NCBI RefSeq assembly: GCF_910592395.1
Contig: NC_088316.1
Span: forward strand, 16,306,001-16,370,000
From: Lineus longissimus
Lineage: Eukaryota > Nemertea > Pilidiophora > Heteronemertea > Lineidae
DNA: 64,000 nt
Reading direction: 5' to 3'
The translations under genes were made by a program, and so were the position numbers. The notes under the pieces were generated by a model that was given only the letters and a program-made list of their open reading frames with translations, was not told the origin of the DNA and ran no database searches. Positions within the stretch are counted from its first letter, which is position 1, and each line of letters starts with the position of its first letter. Shown here one piece after another: positions 63,880 through 64,000 of this stretch.

Positions 63880-64000
63880 GATGTACCTCATGAATCATCT
63901 TTTAAGAGATTTGGTTTTGGTATGGATTTGGCGTAACGATATTCTTGTCTATTGAAGAAGATGTCATTTATTGGCAATACAACAAATGATTAATGTGAGT

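Noticed and set aside
1-64000. Search for retrotransposon or transposase genes, CRISPR arrays, rRNA and intact tRNA
   Set aside because: No reverse transcriptase, integrase or transposase motif, no regularly spaced repeat array and no full cloverleaf were seen by eye.

Overview
The window is nuclear DNA from a multicellular animal, not a prokaryote or organelle. It is AT-rich and gene-poor, with GT-AG introns in animal-type genes, mono- and short-nucleotide repeats, fold-back elements and tRNA-derived repeat heads. The palindrome TACATGTA and its extensions recur throughout, which I associate with marine invertebrates (lancelets, echinoderms, molluscs). The gene set (TMEM272-like, death-effector-domain, DXD glycosyltransferase, KCTD) suits an invertebrate deuterostome or lophotrochozoan, but I cannot name the species. 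Frames below about 130 codons are expected by chance here, so an ORF alone is not treated as a gene.

Well-supported genes, left to right: (1) an intronless KCTD8/12/16-like BTB protein, minus strand, 11128-11910; (2) an intronless type II membrane glycosyltransferase of the GT32/DXD type, minus strand, 13482-14600; (3) a two-exon, 101-residue protein that looks like a stand-alone death effector domain, plus strand, 16176-16759; (4) a TMEM272-like four-pass membrane protein, minus strand, in three phase-matched exons between 19771 and 22030, first exon not found; (5) an intronless 604-codon AMP-forming acyl-CoA synthetase-like protein, minus strand, 54085-55899, with unusual core motifs.

Weaker gene evidence comes from isolated exons with good donor sites on the minus strand at 62783-63176, 37901-37990, 36356-36514 and 30091-30246. 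There is also a possible signal-peptide exon at 49460 (plus), a stop-interrupted frame at 27434-27835 and an unsupported single ORF at 6739-7119.

The rest is intergenic or intronic. It holds a 165-bp MITE-like fold-back (18931-19095), two perfect hairpins (35-bp arms at 31198-31317; 27-bp arms at 63807-63879), an exact-looking 81-bp tandem duplication (29251-29411), two old diverged tandem duplications (45.6-45.9 kb and 53.8-54.0 kb), two tRNA-like SINE heads and several C/G tracts. I see no reverse transcriptase, transposase, CRISPR array, rRNA or intact tRNA. The genes do not form an obvious pathway; their adjacency looks incidental.
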